NCBI GenBank assembly: GCA_036426205.1
Contig: CM071579.1
Coordinates: forward strand, 21,852,603-21,916,602
DNA from: Ascaphus truei
Lineage: Eukaryota > Chordata > Amphibia > Anura > Ascaphidae
Direction of reading: 5' to 3'
DNA length: 64,000 nt
A program made the translations under genes and the position numbers. Below, in pieces: positions 12,336-22,742 of this stretch. Each line of letters begins with the position of its first letter. Position 1 is the first letter of the stretch. The notes under the pieces are model-generated. The model saw nothing but the letters and a program-made list of their open reading frames with translations, did no database searches and was not told where the DNA came from.

Positions 12336-12688
12336 CAGGGGTAGTCAACTCCACTCCTACTCCTGTCCTACTCCACTCCTACTCCTGTCCTACTCCACTG
12401 CTACTCCTTTCCTATTCCACTCCTACTCCTGTCCTACTCCACACATACTCCACTCCTACTCCACTCCTGTCCTACTCCACTCCTACTTCTGTCCTACTCC
12501 ACTCCTACTCCACTCCTACTACTGTCCTACTCCACTCCTACTCCTGTCCTACTCCACTTCTACTCCTGTCCTACTCCACTTCTTCTCCACTCCTACTCCA
12601 CTCCTACTACTGTCCTACTCCACTTCTTCTCCACTCCTACTCCACTCCTACTCCTGTCCTTCTCCACTCCTATGCCTATTCTCAAGAG
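12336..12688 (+). repeat. Minisatellite grown from a family B MITE end
   Basis: The first bases, CAGGGGTAGTCAACTCCACT, are the family B left end. Instead of the usual element, pyrimidine-rich units such as 'ctactcctgtcctactccac' repeat to about 12680. The tract ends in 'attctcaagag', which resembles the 'cctcaagggc' that follows the family B terminus. Units vary in length because each is built from the 6-7 bp word CTACTCC/TGTCC. The reading frame over it (12170-12691) gives a periodic Ser-Thr-Pro-Leu-His peptide, which is a by-product of the repeat. Confidence 0.75.
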
Positions 12689-12775
12689 TAGAGATGGGCA
12701 CATTTTGGGGCGGATTTGGATCCGCAACGAATCAGCCGGTTCCTTTGGTCCGCAGAATCAATCTCAGGAAGCATA
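12689..12775 (-). mobile_element. hAT-like MITE, family A, fragment
   Basis: It begins TAGAGATGGGCACATTTTGG and continues with a GGCGGATTTGGATCCGC block. This is the inverted right end of the family A elements at 4463, 47960 and 58187. The other end is missing. The fragment directly abuts the preceding minisatellite. Confidence 0.7.
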
Positions 12776-12779
12776 CGAG

Positions 12780-13092
12780 TAGCTCTGTCGCTGATACTTT
12801 ACTCCTCATACATAAATCTTGGCCCCCTGCAGACGCACTTACCAGAACGCCCCCCTACTGTCTCTGTATGTTCTTCCTTCCAACCAATTAGATTGTAAGC
12901 TCTTCGGGGCAGGGACTCCTTTTCCTAAATGTAACTTTTATGTCTGAAGCGCTTATTCCCATTATGTGTCATTTGTATTATGTGTTATTTATATTATGTC
13001 ACGTGTATTACTGCTGTGACGCGCTATGCACATTAATCGCAGTATATAAATAAATACACACACATACATACACACACACACATACATACATC
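12780..13092 (+). repeat. L2/SINE-type 3' end and ACAC/ATAC microsatellite
   Basis: ATTAGATTGTAAGCTCTTCG (12889-12908) is followed by 'gggcagggactc', then a GCGC..TATATAAATAAAT end at 13020-13052. This is the typical tail of L2-type LINEs and the SINEs they mobilise. The tail runs into a mixed ACAC and ACATAC microsatellite (about 13053-13092), as often forms at LINE or SINE 3' ends. Confidence 0.6.
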
Positions 13093-13503
13093 ATGGGGCC
13101 ACTGCAGTGCCAGAATCTATGACTTGGTGACTACGTCTTGGGCCCCCCACAGTGTTATGAAATACATGGAATACATTTACTTTCTGAATAATGCGATACA
13201 AACCAAATGATGTTATTCTGTAGATTCTTATTGAGCTTTCCCTGAGCCTTATGATCCCCTTGGCTGCCGATGCAAAAGGCTAGATCCTTCGTTAGATCAG
13301 GGGTCATAATGTGATGTTACCTAAAACAGAAACAGACGCTATGTTCCCTGAGGTTAACGCATAACTTCCACCTCTTTGTTTAACCCCTTTTAACTTTAGG
13401 GCCATCCCTGCTAAAAAAAATATACATGGAAACCTAGAAAAAAAACAATTCACCATTTTTGTTGTTGTAGAACAGTAAATTGTTAGGGCTAATCTGCAGA
13501 CCC
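13093..13503. other. No recognisable feature
   Basis: Unique-looking sequence without a supported gene or repeat. Confidence 0.35.
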
Positions 13504-13733
13504 CCCTAATTGAGAGGTTCTCAACTCCAGTCCTGAAGACCCCCCACCCCCAACAGGACAGGGTTAAAGGATATCCCAGCTTCAGCACAGTCTTTGACTG
13601 AGCCACTGATTGAGCCACCTGTGCTGAAGCAGGGAGCCACTGATTGAGCCACCTGTGCTGAAGCAGGGATATCCTGAGAACCTGACCTAATGGGGGGTTT
13701 TGAGGACTGGAGTGGAAAACCCCTGCCTTAATT
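13504..13733 (+). mobile_element. hAT-like MITE, family B, with internal duplication
   Basis: The element spans 13512-13725. The 8-bp flanks CCCTAATT (13504-13511) and CCTTAATT (13726-13733) match at 7 of 8 positions, the best target duplication in this family here. The left end is GAGAGGTTCTCAACTCCAG and the inverted right end CTGGAGTGGAAAACCCCTG. A 34-bp internal segment (13603-13636) is repeated directly at 13637-13670. The minus-strand open frame 13304-13846 runs across it and is not a gene. Confidence 0.82.
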
Positions 13734-14139
13734 ACATTTATTTTCATCTTTTGCAATTGGTCACAGTACCAATACTGTTTAACAGCAGTTAAACTACTGA
13801 CCACGGTCATGGCTAAGCAGACACTGATATTTTTAGGTGTTAGCACTGGTCGCAGTCAGATTACCCAGCTTCCTTTTGCAATTTTGTCATAATCATAAAT
13901 AATAGATGAGCAGCTGTGAGATAAAAGTAAATATTTTCATATTCAATGACATGACACACTCACAATCTTTCATTTGACATCGCATAAGTATGATAATGTC
14001 TCCCCTGACACGGCCTCTGCCTGGTGGAGGAATACAGACTGAGGACTGACCAGGTGTTCTGGCCACAAATCTCCTTTATTACAATGCCGACCTCTTGCAC
14101 TACTTACTTCTCAATCTGAATTCATTTGGTGCGGGTTAT
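13734..14139. other. No recognisable feature; possibly retroelement interior
   Basis: Sequence next to the CA end of the LTR-like block (minus orientation). It could be leftover internal sequence, but no primer-binding site or coding domain was seen. Confidence 0.3.
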
Positions 14140-15026
14140 TGTCACGGTAGCTTATGACAAGATATAATGAACACCAAATATCTGGGTTGAACTGAACGAG
14201 GCTTAGATATAATAAAATATATTTATTCCTTAAAAAAGGTGAACACAGCAATATAGTACAATTAACAGGCAAGAAGGTAACACTTACTTAGGGTTGGGGG
14301 ATGGAGAAGTATCAGCTAGCAATTCTCCAGCAATCCGGTGACATCCCAGGTGGAATCAGAAGCACAACTCCAACTAAAAACTGTAGGGTTGACACAGTTT
14401 ATATACCTGTGTAACCCTATTCTTAACATTGAACACAGACTATTGGTGACAATTATCTGTATTTAATCCCTAACGTGGAGACACAGATTAAACCATGCCC
14501 CCCAGCTAGTTAGCCCATGTGTACTGGGACTCTGAGGGTCTTATTTCTGTAGCCCCATAATTAAATCAGGGGCAACGACCAGTCTACCAAATGAAGTATC
14601 TGATAGGATCTTCATTGTTTGTAGGTGTAGACATAACACTTACAAACCACTCCAGTTTGATGATTCTCCGCCCTCAGGTAACAATTAGAGTGGCAGTGTC
14701 TGTTGACTATTACTTAGGCTCAATCATCCGGCTGCCCTTCCTGACCTATTTAGCATAGCAGATGGAGTCTGCATTTTTCAGAGCAGATCCAAAATACCAT
14801 ACATATACTCTTTAATATCTACACATATTAATAAGTTCCATTCTGGTGGGCTCAGTGGGTCAAAATTTGCCAGTTTTTAATGCCTACAGTGACTCCACAT
14901 ATTGGCCAAATATCATCTCTCTGTGACCTCCAGAACTGGAGATACAGAAATGCACTTTAAAACATTAAAATACAGGATTATAATGAAACATGGGAAAAGG
15001 GGAACATACAGTTTCCTGACATGACA
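14140..15026 (-). mobile_element. Solo-LTR-like block
   Basis: Read on the minus strand the block begins TGTCATGTCAGG and ends CTACCGTGACA, so it has TG...CA termini with a short TGTCA/TGACA inverted repeat. In the expected order it has a TATA-type signal (GGTATATAAAC, near 14400) and an AATAAA polyadenylation signal (near 14220), both about where an LTR would have them. The length of about 890 bp is normal for an LTR. No second LTR, gag, pol or env remnant is seen nearby, so a solo LTR is likely. I see no clear 5-bp target duplication, so the ends may be off by a few bases and the superfamily is not assigned. Confidence 0.6.
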
Positions 15027-15429
15027 AGGTGTAAGCCTCATTCCTGGACCGCAGTCCAGTTAACCCCTTGCCTCCCTGGTGAGGTCAGGGGGTGGCCATG
15101 TGGGGTGCAACCCCTTTAATACCGGGCCAACCCCCCTCTCCCTCTACAGTTATGTACAGTAGGTAGACGCCAGGTGATACTGTCTGACTCAACAAAAAGT
15201 AGAGAGAAATAATGGCAAGATGGAGTACAACAACACAACACATTGCAATAGGTATATTAAGTAATAACATATTGCTGAGTTATCATCAAATCTCAGCTGT
15301 TTCAGCTGTTGGAGGTTGGTGGCTTCTCCTTCCCAGGTTTTAAGCCCGCCCCTCCCCACTTCCCAAGTTAGTAGGTCCTTTCATTCTACTGGATATACTG
15401 TAGATCCAATTGGGGTTTGCGTGCCACGT
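15027..15429. other. No recognisable feature
   Basis: Unassigned sequence between the LTR-like block and the CpG-rich cluster. Confidence 0.3.
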
Positions 15430-15597
15430 CACGGCGCCGACGTCACGGAGTGCCATTGGCTTTTGCAGGTCACGTGACCGGCCCTCCGCTTCCCTCAGCG
15501 CGAAAAATTAAATGAATTTGTCGGCTGCAATTCCACACGCCTCCGCACGCCTGCAGAAGCGCCTACCAAAGCCCCACACATGCCGGATGCAGGAGGT
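15430..15597 (+). promoter_or_regulatory. CpG-rich promoter-like cluster with possible splice donor
   Basis: Within 100 bp lie a CRE-like GACGTCA, an inverted CCAAT box (ATTGGC), an E-box (TCACGTGAC) and an E2F-like GCGCGAAAAA. About 90 bp downstream comes AGGAG/GTAAGT (GT at 15596-15597), a strong 5' splice site consensus. This is what a housekeeping-type promoter and a short first exon can look like. Frog CpG-rich repeats such as the one at 48843 also carry CCAAT and CACGTGAC words, so a repeat origin is a real alternative. No downstream exon was recognised. Confidence 0.3.
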
Positions 15598-17100
15598 AAG
15601 TTTCCTGTCTCAGCGCGGCTCAGCGCTGTATTTTTTACCATGGCCCCGGCCTTACTATTGCATGCAGAGCCAAGATGGAGCACAGTTCATTGATACAGTG
15701 ATGCTAAGAGATACATTTTTAAATTGACTCACTGAACACTATTTTAAAGGAGCCATCCATGCTAACTAACCTCTATTTTGAAAACAAGTACAGTACAGTA
15801 GGGTGAACTGCTTGTTAGAGCTGGTACATACTGTAATGAATCTTTAATTAGTGTAGTGGCTTAAACAAACAAAACAGTGAAATGGTTGAGATTATGCCTT
15901 AAAGCAAATTCCCCTTCCCAAATGTTGTTACATTGGCCAAATCTGTATGTTTTTCTCAAAATCAGTTTTGGGGGGTTTGCCAACTTACAGTGCAATTGGA
16001 TAGAGGAGCTCCTGTTTTTGCTGCTGGTGTACAATTTCTACACAATGAATGTGTCTGTTAGAAAAATGAATTGCCAGGATTTGTATAAGGTGTGGGCTGG
16101 GAACCCGTTGAGTGTTGATATGTAAACCACACAAGGCCATGCATCCATATTAAAACAAAGCCACAGCATAGCACAATTACCGAGAGAGACACCTTAGTGC
16201 TATTTGTTTCTATTCCCCGCGGCTTTCCATGTGATCTTAGGCTGTGGAAGAGATTATGGGATCAGTAAATTGAACTAACAAGGCGGGATACGATAAGGCC
16301 ACAATACCAGATAGACAACGGTGCTTCTGTTTTATGAGCTGTATATGTTTTTATAGTTTCATTTATATTTCATTACTGTGCAAACAGAATGAGTTGACGG
16401 AAGAAGCAATCAGCATATGATATGCCCACTGGAACCTCCACAGTTAGACTTTGGCCGCTTCTATAAACAATTGCCAATTAAGTGCTACACAGGAATAGGA
16501 AGCAGTCATCTTTGCAGGATTAACAGAAGGACATTACCGGAATTATGGCCAAGATGCTTATTACTTGTTGAGTGACCCTATCAAGATCCATCTACATGAC
16601 AGTTTATATCTCATCTAAGAGACACATCTATCTCCATTTAAACTAGATTTTGTGGCTTGGATGAATATTCTGTGCAGGTCTTTGGGAACATAATAGTATT
16701 CTGATTCTTATCAAACAGAACTGCAGATTAGCAATTTCCACCAGGATCTAATTCAGTTCTGTTAGTTGCTATCTCTGCCTCTCTCCATCACTCATATTTA
16801 TACTTTCATCACCTGGTTAAACTCTTCCTGACTTTCATATTCACACAATCAGTTGCAATTACTACCAATAAGAAATCTGCTAAATGTTAACGCAGCCGGG
16901 CAGAGATCTCAATGAGTGGAGCTCTCAGAAATGAGAATAATGCTTTACATTATTGCAAGTCTCTAAAGTGACATAGGACAACTGACATTATTAATGTCAG
17001 TCCGCAGTGAGCAGGGCATATTCCTGCAGTGCTCATTCTGCTTCTCTGTGTGTCTGCATTTCACAATAAATTATGCAACCAAAGGAAATATAATACACAT
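15598..17100. other. Unique sequence, possible conserved non-coding stretch
   Basis: No repeat ends or coding domains. The interval 16380-17000 has high complexity and moderate AT content, without CpG-rich or tandem repeats, unlike most of the window. It could contain regulatory DNA. A cross-species alignment would decide. Confidence 0.25.
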
Positions 17101-17129
17101 ACTCTCTCTCTGACTGTCTCATATTCATA

Positions 17130-17169
<40 letters not shown>

Positions 17170-17180
17170 CATATATATAT
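17101..17180. repeat. CT and TA microsatellite
   Basis: A (CT)n run of about 10 units at 17128-17150 passes directly into (TA)n with small interruptions up to 17180. It borders the fold-back element that follows. Confidence 0.9.
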
Positions 17181-17940
17181 GAGAAAGAGAAGAGAGAGTG
17201 CACGCCCCATAGCGTAAAAAAGTACATTTATTTCTGGAAAAGGAGGGGGGGAGGAAATTCACTCACAAGGGTAAGTATAAATAAGGCAATTTGTGATAAA
17301 TATCACCGCCAATCTGGTCAGTCTGCACCCAGGATTCACAGTTCAACTCTCACTTGATGCTGCAAAAAGATGATAGCTGGTGCAGGAATCCAGATAGTGT
17401 CTCCTATGGTAGCTGGCTGCAATTTGATTCCCTTGAGCGTCACTACGTCATTACGTCATCACGCATGCGCACGACAAGGCCGCATCGAGCGCGGATCTAA
17501 ATTGCGGCCAACTACCATAGGAGACACTATCTGGATCTCCCAAAAATCCTCCCCCCTCCTTCCTTTTCCAGAAATAAATGTACTTTTTTACGCTATGGGG
17601 CGTGCGCTCTCTTTTCTCTTTCTCCTGTAGGTATCCATTGGATGTGGTTCATCCTGTTTGAGAGCTGCCGGAGACCCCCATACCAGTATTAATTGTTCTA
17701 CAATTGATGGGCTTTATCGAAAAGGACTGGTTCTATAACTTCTTTTCACTTTGTTTACTGGTTATATACGTAGAGATTTGTTATATGGTCCTATTGTATT
17801 TATTTTCACCTTAAGCACATAGGATATCATTTTAACTTGTATAGGGTTTTATTATTTTTCATTTTGATATTTGATATCCCACACTTACACTTGGTAATCA
17901 CAATATCACTTTGGCGCTACTTTATATGTTTCTTATATAT
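17181..17940 (+). mobile_element. Fold-back retroelement-like repeat with 3' tail
   Basis: Two nested pairs of inverted arms are visible. The outer arms are 17181-17256 and 17545-17625 and share GCCCCATAGCGTAAAAAAGT. The inner arms are 17385-17425 and 17499-17540 and share 'agatagtgtctcctatggta'. The right arm continues into a tail to about 17940 that ends TTGGCGCTACTTT. Its start ('ctatggggcgtgcgctctct') and end recur at 52480-52800. TA repeats lie on both sides. I infer an inverted partial copy joined to a longer copy of one element, as often seen in Penelope-like elements. No open reading frame. Confidence 0.55.
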
Positions 17941-18014
17941 ATATCTATATATATGGTGGTTAATATAACTATATATAACTATATAAACAAGAGACACTGT
18001 TTTTAAGTAATCCT

Positions 18015-18125
18015 TGCTTCATTCATTGTAACATCGCCGGAAGAAGAGATCAGTGTATCTCGAAAGCTCGCACAAATAAAAGCATTTCGTTAGCCACAGA
18101 ACGGTATCATCTATTTATTTTTTGA
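18015..18125 (+). repeat. Hammerhead-like repeat, copy 1 of a local pair
   Basis: CGGAAGA (18038-18044), a GAGAT/ATCTC stem with a 6-nt loop, and GAAAG give a degenerate hammerhead core. The sequence continues 'cacaaataaaagcatttcgt' and ends in an AT-rich tail. A copy almost identical over about 100 bp lies at 18590-18690, where three bases (AAG) are missing from the first box. In this copy C3, G5, A6, G8 and A9 are kept and U4 is changed. Confidence 0.55.
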
Positions 18126-18240
18126 TTATTGTATGTATGTATGTATGTATGTATTTCACTGTGTATTTTTGTCATATTGTAAGTAGCTGTGGGCTCACTT
18201 TGTGTTTTGTTTTATTGTAGTGTACAGTTATATATATATA
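18126..18240. repeat. GTAT microsatellite and short TA tract
   Basis: Six to seven GTAT units at 18130-18156 and a TA tract at 18228-18240 bracket otherwise unassigned sequence. Confidence 0.85.
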
Positions 18241-18585
18241 GGCAGTAGCAGGCACTTCAAAGGCTAGGTGTAAGTAGGTGCTTGTTCAATAAGGATGAAC
18301 AGTGAACATGGTGTCCCACCAGGAGACAAGAACAGCCTTCAAAGGTATACAGTAATGCAAAAAAAAATGTATTAAACACAAAGAACAGGCACAAACAGAG
18401 GACGGTCCCTCTATGAGGACCGAAACGTTGGCGGCCCTGTGTTCACAATACACACTTTTTGGATTATTACTGCAGTGTGCTGTCTTTTGTCATCAGGATC
18501 TCCCTGGTTACCACATGTCTATATGCTTCATATGGGACAAGCATCTGCCTTCTAACAAATGTGAGTGCAAACCTCCATACCATTC
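18241..18585 (+). repeat. Hammerhead-like repeat next to a TA tract
   Basis: CAGAGGA (18396-18402) differs from CUGANGA at one position. It is followed by C, GGTCC (18404-18408), an 8-nt loop, GGACC (18417-18421) and GAAACG. A three-base loop and GG-C follow where the GU-H cleavage triplet would be expected, so the U16.1 equivalent is lost. The surroundings are non-coding and start directly at the TA tract. This is a different sequence family from its neighbours but has the same core layout. Confidence 0.5.
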
Positions 18586-18690
18586 ATTGTAACATTGTAA
18601 CATCGCCGGAAGAGATCAGTGTATCTCGAAAGCTCGCACAAATAAAAGCATTTCGTTAGCCACAGAACGGTATCATCTATTTATTTTTTG

Positions 18691-18692
<2 letters not shown>
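18586..18692 (+). repeat. Hammerhead-like repeat, copy 2 of a local pair
   Basis: A near-identical copy of 18015-18125, with a short duplication (ACATTGTA) before it and a three-base deletion in the first box. The tail runs straight into the TA microsatellite at 18696. Confidence 0.6.

Positions 18693-18695
<3 letters not shown>

Positions 18696-18748
<53 letters not shown>
18696..18748. repeat. TA microsatellite
   Basis: An uninterrupted (TA)n run of about 26 units, followed by GAGAGAGATAGG. It lies between the hammerhead-like repeat and the LTR-like block. Confidence 0.95.
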
Positions 18749-18756
<8 letters not shown>

Positions 18757-18764
18757 TAGGTAGA

Positions 18765-19570
18765 TGTAGCCAGGTCCTCCGGTACCATCCCTTCTTAACC
18801 TGGTGCTAGTAGGAGCTGCCGGGGTGGCCGCGGCACCAGGTACTCCCGGAAGTATTGGCTCAGGGTGCTGCCATGTTATGCGCGATTCGCGCATGCACGA
18901 TAGTTGTGGCGGCCCCTACAGATAGAGTTGCACATGCACAGTGATACAGGAGAGGCAGCTATTTTAGATAGATGCATCCCTAGCGGCGGCCATTACCAGG
19001 GAAGGCTCTGTGTCGGACTACAAGTCACATGAGCCTGAGGGAGTTGGGATACCAGGTGGTCCCAGCAGCCAATGGGGTTGTCAGAACTCTCTGCTCTCTG
19101 ATTCTGAAACATTCCGCGCGCTGGAGAAAACAGGCAGTTGGTGACAGTTGGTGCTGGGAGGCAAGGGGAGAGGAGGTGACCCACTGCATAGGCCAGAATA
19201 TTCCCCTAGGAGCGCCCTGCAGGTTTTATTATAAAGTGCACCAATACCGGTACCTACAGGCGCTGGTCCCGCCTTGGGGGGTGGGTTTCTTGGGGACACT
19301 AAAGGTTAAGTGACCAAAAGACTGGTCCAGTACATTGGACACGGTGTGGGTTGCACACGGTGATGGGGAAGGGACACTTGCACAGTGGGTGCACTCTGAA
19401 CTACTGGTATACAGCTATATCATTCTTATATGTGTATATGTCATTCAAGGTTAGAACTGCCATATAAGTGTGTATGTTCGCTAATGTTATTTCATGCATA
19501 CTGTATGTGTTATTAGGCCCAACGTATATATATATATAGTAAACTGTTACATTTACTTGTGGTTTGTTAT
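18765..19570 (+). mobile_element. GC-rich LTR-like block, copy 1
   Basis: It starts TGTAGCCAGGTCCTCC. It shares several collinear words with the longer block at 38037-39845: the TGTAGCCAGGTC start, a GCGCATGC-rich section, 'gactacaa.tc.catgagc', and an AGTAAA..TTGTGGTTT section near 19540. A TG start, GC-rich regulatory-looking first half and polyadenylation-like AT-rich end suggest a long terminal repeat of an LTR retroelement. The right end is not defined. No coding region of an endogenous retroelement is attached. Confidence 0.45.
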
Positions 19571-19744
19571 TATTGTTCTTGTCCGGGGGAATCTCACATC
19601 TAGGGGATCCTGTGCAAGTGGAGGCTCTGCCATTTATTACTGTTGCCCCAGGCTCCCAGTTAGCAGAGGCTCAGATCTCGGTGAGCCAGCAGGTATATAC
19701 AGCATCAGTAGCCTGTCTAGTCAGCAGGAAAGAGGGTTACAACA

Positions 19745-19802
<58 letters not shown>

Positions 19803-20029
19803 TGTATATTAATGCAGTCAGGGAGTCCTGGAGGGCAGTCAGTGCTTCCACGGTTTGGTTTAATCTGGACTGTGGCTCATATCAGTCTCCCTCTGTCTCC
19901 TTATCACCTCACCCCCTCTGACACGGAAGTCTAATCAGCAGGGGGGGGGAGGGACAGGTAGCATATTGGATCTGGTATTATCTCCACCAGATGCTACAGC
20001 TTCACCAGAGGAGGCAGGGACAATGTCTA
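19571..20029. repeat. Unassigned sequence with AT microsatellite
   Basis: Holds an uninterrupted (AT)n run of about 22 to 23 units (19748-19794) ending in ACACAC. The rest is moderately GC-rich and may be part of the LTR-like element. The open frames here read through the microsatellite (Tyr-Ile repeats) and are not genes. Confidence 0.7.
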
Positions 20030-20284
20030 GGACAATTAGCCGTGCCCATTTAACCACTACTGTTTCCCCACCAGGGTTTCACCACCGCAGATAACCTGTC
20101 TCCTAACCCCATACCCTAAAAACCCTAACCTTAACCCCTTACCCTTAAGGCCTTAAGCCCTTACAATAAAAATCTTAATCCTTTAACCTAGAAACCCTAA
20201 CCTTAACTCCTTACTCTAAAAACCTTAACCCCTAATCCTAACCCTAAGAACCACCCACCTCAGGGCCAAAATGGCCAACTGTCC
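20030..20284. mobile_element. TIR element filled with telomere-like sequence, copy 1
   Basis: The left end GGACAATTAGCC and the inverted right end GGACAGTTGGCC match at 10 of 12 bases. Between them (about 20098-20250) lies a degenerate array of CCCTAA, CCTTAA and CCCTTA words, similar to the vertebrate telomere repeat. A second element with the same build is at 59006-59420. The array is too diverged and too short to be a recent interstitial telomere. Confidence 0.55.
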
Positions 20285-20660
20285 CCGAGCAGCTGAACGG
20301 CCGCGTGTGCCTGCATGATTCTATATATGGTGCTATACAAGAAAAAACAATTTTATATATATATATAAAATAAGGATGGTCAAAAAGGTGAATAATTTTT
20401 AAAACGTTGACCTTTCTTTCCATCATTTTTACAAATGCCAAACTAAACCACAACATTGTTCCAGAACAAAATCCAAACCACCAATGTAAATGTCCACCCT
20501 TTCTGTATACTGTACGTAAGCACACTCGTACCACTGGCTCTTCTTATTTCTAGAACCACCGTTTTACCTTTTTAGGTATTGACATTATTTATTTTATGTA
20601 TTGGGTCAATGAGCAAGATTGATCTCTTGTTTTGCAGAATAATTTTGGGTTCTTCAAACA
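20285..20660. other. No recognisable feature
   Basis: Unique-looking sequence with a short TA tract at 20353-20368. Confidence 0.35.
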
Positions 20661-20665
20661 TTGGT

Positions 20666-20778
20666 GGGAGTCATGAAAGCGTGATCCCCGTTATCGCTAC
20701 CAGAAAAACGATATCTGCAATTGACTTTAATGGCAGTCACGATAGTGTGGATTGAGCTTTCATGACTCTAGCCATTCA
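20666..20778. mobile_element. Short MITE
   Basis: GGGAGTCATGAAAGC at the left pairs with GCTTTCATGACTCTAGCC at the right. About 110 bp long and non-coding, with CG-containing words inside (GCGTGATC, TTATCGC). No target duplication could be fixed. Confidence 0.55.
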
Positions 20779-21190
20779 ATACTACAGAGCCATTAACGAC
20801 ATATGTACTGTGTGCTTTTTGAGGACTGTTACTACTGTGTCTACATGACATTCTTGACATAGATTTTTTTGTATGCTCATGAGAAGATTTGTTGCATGTG
20901 CAACATTAGTCTACTGAAACTGCCTTATTATCCTCAACAAGCTGAGGAAAAACATGTACAAACTATTCTAATCTTTGCTGGCATTAGGAGAAACCAAATT
21001 CCCAGTCTTCGAAATGAATTTGTCGGCAATTTAAAATAAAAAAAAATGGAAAGACGGCATTTGCTTTAAGGGTTTTATCTGTCAGTAGCTGAAACGTTTA
21101 CCAGATTCACCATCAAGAATGTGAGGAGAGGTCAGTCAGTTGGATAAGAGCATAAACGTTGTATTTATCCAGACTTGTGCAGATTTTACT
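20779..21190. other. No recognisable feature
   Basis: Unique AT-rich sequence. Confidence 0.35.
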
Positions 21191-21256
21191 CTTAGGCTGA
21201 GATCACACTGTGTGCTATGGCGCTTGTGCGTACGCGCCAAGTACAAATCTCAGCCT
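21191..21256. mobile_element. Very short MITE (about 65 bp)
   Basis: TTAGGCTGAGAT (21192-21203) is mirrored by ATCTCAGCC ending at 21256. The interior is CpG-rich (TGGCGC, GTACGCGCC). The left end resembles that of the element at 41703 (CTTAGGCTGAGTTCAG). Confidence 0.55.
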
Positions 21257-22742
21257 TTGGAAGAAGCTAGGATAAGAGCTTTTTATTAGGACTATCCTGT
21301 ATTTCATGCTTTAGTCAATCATGTTTCAATCAGCACCAAATGGAGTAGAGCAGTAATCTCCTTGAAAGGAGAATGATTGTGTACGTTTCCACATTGGAAT
21401 GAAAGACCTGTAGTCAGCTTGTACATACAGCCTTCAAGATGTGCTTCCTTATCCATCGCAAGAGGTTTTGTGTGCCAAATACATTATGATCTAAACATAG
21501 TTACCCAAACATCCCCTGAACTGAAGATGCTTCAAGAAAACTACATACTGTAGGTAAAGAGTGAGCAGGAATTGACATTAAGGACTTCAATGCGTAGCAT
21601 TATAATGGGCATTGAATATGCACAGATACCAATGATACTTTAACATAATTGTAAATAAATCTGTATTTTTGTCTGACAAGTTACATTGTAACTTTGTGCG
21701 GTGTTCATGGCTGACATTCTTTTCTGCCTGTCACTATACTTACAGTATGTCTACTGATCCTTCTAATGCAAATAAAAATATCACTTGTGAGCACATTCAC
21801 ATGTCTCAGACAGGTGTGTAACCCTGCTTTTCACCATTATCTCGTTCCACTGCAGCAAGGGATTCTGGGAAATAAGATGCAAATGAGCACACAGTGTCAC
21901 CTTTTGCTTCAAGTACATTTTAGCATGGACCTCTGTAAGATTATACTTGCCACATTACACAGCTTTATCCTTCTACTATAATTGGGTAATAATATTATTG
22001 TTCCTTTCACCCCTCTTCGGTCTTCAGACCCCCAGGCCCCCAGGCCAGTGCTGGCATGGTGGCTGGGTGAATGTTTGAGAAAGTACAGTACACATGTAGA
22101 TTATAGCCCTCCCAGATGTGGGACAGTGACATTTGTATGAAAATGTGAAAACGAAGTGGGCACAGGAGAATAATAGCCTGGAAGAGCAGGGAATGCATGA
22201 CCAGGCACAGCATTGTAACGTGTCTGCTGTCAGATGGATTATTATAATCCCCTCCACAACCTGCCTCGTCACCAGCTAAAAAGAGAGATGCCTACATGCT
22301 GGAATTCGACAATATATTCAGTATGCTTTAAGGTTTCCATGAGCAACAGAAGGCGGCCAATGATTATCCAATGCAGCATGTCAGGCAGCTGGATGGGTCC
22401 TTTCTACAGCCTACGCAATGGTATCTGATGGGAGAGCTGTGTAGCCTGCTGAGGCCCTTCGTGGGAGCCACAACTCTTGTGAGCTGTGATGATGCAGATT
22501 GTCCTTCTAATTTACCTCCTTGCAAAAACATTAATGAATATGCAGCATGATGATGATGGTGATGACGATGATAATTTAATGGTGGCATTGGTTGATAAAT
22601 GACCCCAATGTTGTCTCTATCAAACAGAGAGATGTATACCTTCGGGTTACACTTTTAGAATTTAGCTTCAAAGACATAATGATATATTTTTTGCCCGATG
22701 TGTGGCACATTGCAAGGATAAGCTAATTGATTGTGTCCAGGC
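21257..22742. other. No recognisable feature
   Basis: Unique AT-rich sequence with a short GATGAT-type repeat near 22546-22574. Short overlapping open frames on both strands lack domains. Confidence 0.35.

Noticed and set aside
12170..12691. 173-codon Ser/Thr/Pro/Leu/His periodic frame
   Set aside because: By-product of the pyrimidine-rich minisatellite derived from a MITE end.
13304..13846. 180-codon minus-strand open frame
   Set aside because: Runs across a family B MITE with an internal duplication; no domain.
17029..17227. Small open frames with Tyr-Ile and Arg-Glu runs
   Set aside because: Translation of CT and TA microsatellites.
20098..20250. True interstitial telomere
   Set aside because: Units are highly degenerate and the array is enclosed by terminal inverted repeats shared with a second locus.
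21080..21110. Hammerhead-like core at CTGAAACGTTTACC
   Set aside because: The upstream sequence lacks the first core box and any stem II.
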